Shown here: one piece after another, positions 44,937 through 45,030 of the stretch
How the letters are laid out: each line of letters begins with the position of its first letter
Numbering within the stretch: position 1 is the stretch's first letter
Assembly (NCBI GenBank): GCA_028818795.1
Contig: JAPPND010000023.1
Coordinates: 1-45,030, forward strand
DNA: 45,030 nucleotides
DNA from: Gammaproteobacteria bacterium
Lineage (GTDB): Bacteria; Pseudomonadota; Gammaproteobacteria; Pseudomonadales; Azotimanducaceae
Reading direction: 5' to 3'
Position numbers and translations under genes: made by a program
Notes under the pieces: generated by a model
The model's database searches: none
What the model was told of the DNA's origin: nothing
What the model saw: the letters and a program-made list of their open reading frames with translations, nothing else

Positions 44937-45030
44937 GGGGGGGGGGGGAACCACCCGACCACCCCCCACACACCCCCCAACAACGGCGCCCACCACCCCC
45001 CCAACCCCACCACCGGCCCCCCCAGAAATT
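44937..45030. other. Low-complexity contig end, probably artefact
   Basis: A run of about 12 Gs is followed by some 80 bases made almost only of C and A in short homopolymers. It interrupts the TatT gene, has no relation to the surrounding composition and lies at the very end. It looks like poor-quality assembly, not biology. Confidence 0.85.

Overview
The window reads as high-GC chromosome from a Gram-negative proteobacterium. The signs are an RND efflux pump with its periplasmic adaptor, a TRAP uptake system, a periplasmic Cu/Zn superoxide dismutase, and a bacterial glutaminyl-tRNA synthetase, which is typical of gamma- and beta-proteobacteria. No rRNA, tRNA or CRISPR array was seen, and the sequence alone does not fix the species. 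Gene density is high. Many genes are joined by 1-4 base overlaps (TGATG, ATGA, GTGA), and TTG or GTG starts are common.

Layout. (1) 0.09-3.6 kb, minus strand: glnS, a serine/threonine dehydratase-like PLP enzyme and a PdxA-family dehydrogenase form a tightly overlapped operon. (2) 3.8-8.9 kb, plus strand: an NTF2-like protein, a membrane-anchored transglutaminase-like protein, an NADP-dependent MDR reductase and a GMC flavin oxidoreductase. A cluster of REP-like palindromes lies at 7.15-7.30 kb. (3) 8.9-14.2 kb: an accessory, partly decayed region. It holds two tiny membrane proteins, a relic of a DUF4268-like tail, a DUF262/DUF1524 (GmrSD-type) gene split by a one-base shift, an IS21 remnant, an HNH nuclease and a frameshifted PD-(D/E)xK-like relic. 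(4) 14.2-21.6 kb, minus strand: an RND permease and adaptor, then a rifampicin-phosphotransferase-like enzyme.

(5) 21.8-26.8 kb, minus strand: a second accessory region. It holds an uncharacterised two-gene unit (an 815-residue P-loop ATPase and a 336-residue partner), a 5'-truncated Swt1/DUF499-like tail with an in-frame amber stop, the first codons of a DUF5615 toxin, and an intact DUF433 antitoxin. (6) 26.9-35.2 kb: four ABC half-exporter genes in two overlapping pairs, transcribed divergently. (7) 35.4-36.1 kb: sodC, followed by more REP-like palindromes. (8) 36.1-45.0 kb, minus strand: a likely uptake-and-catabolism cluster with TatT and TRAP P, Q and M components, a lactamase-fold hydrolase, a double DsbA/HCCA-isomerase-like protein, two acyl-CoA dehydrogenase subunits and a DUF523 protein. 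The last ~90 bases look like a contig-end artefact.

How the parts fit. Regions 1, 2, 4, 6 and 8 are ordinary metabolism, transport and efflux. Regions 3 and 5 look like worn defence or conflict islands: nuclease and ATPase genes, broken partners, an orphan antitoxin and insertion-sequence debris. The best candidate for an undescribed system is the translationally coupled ATPase and partner pair at 21.8-25.3 kb, which is intact while most of its neighbours in region 5 are broken.
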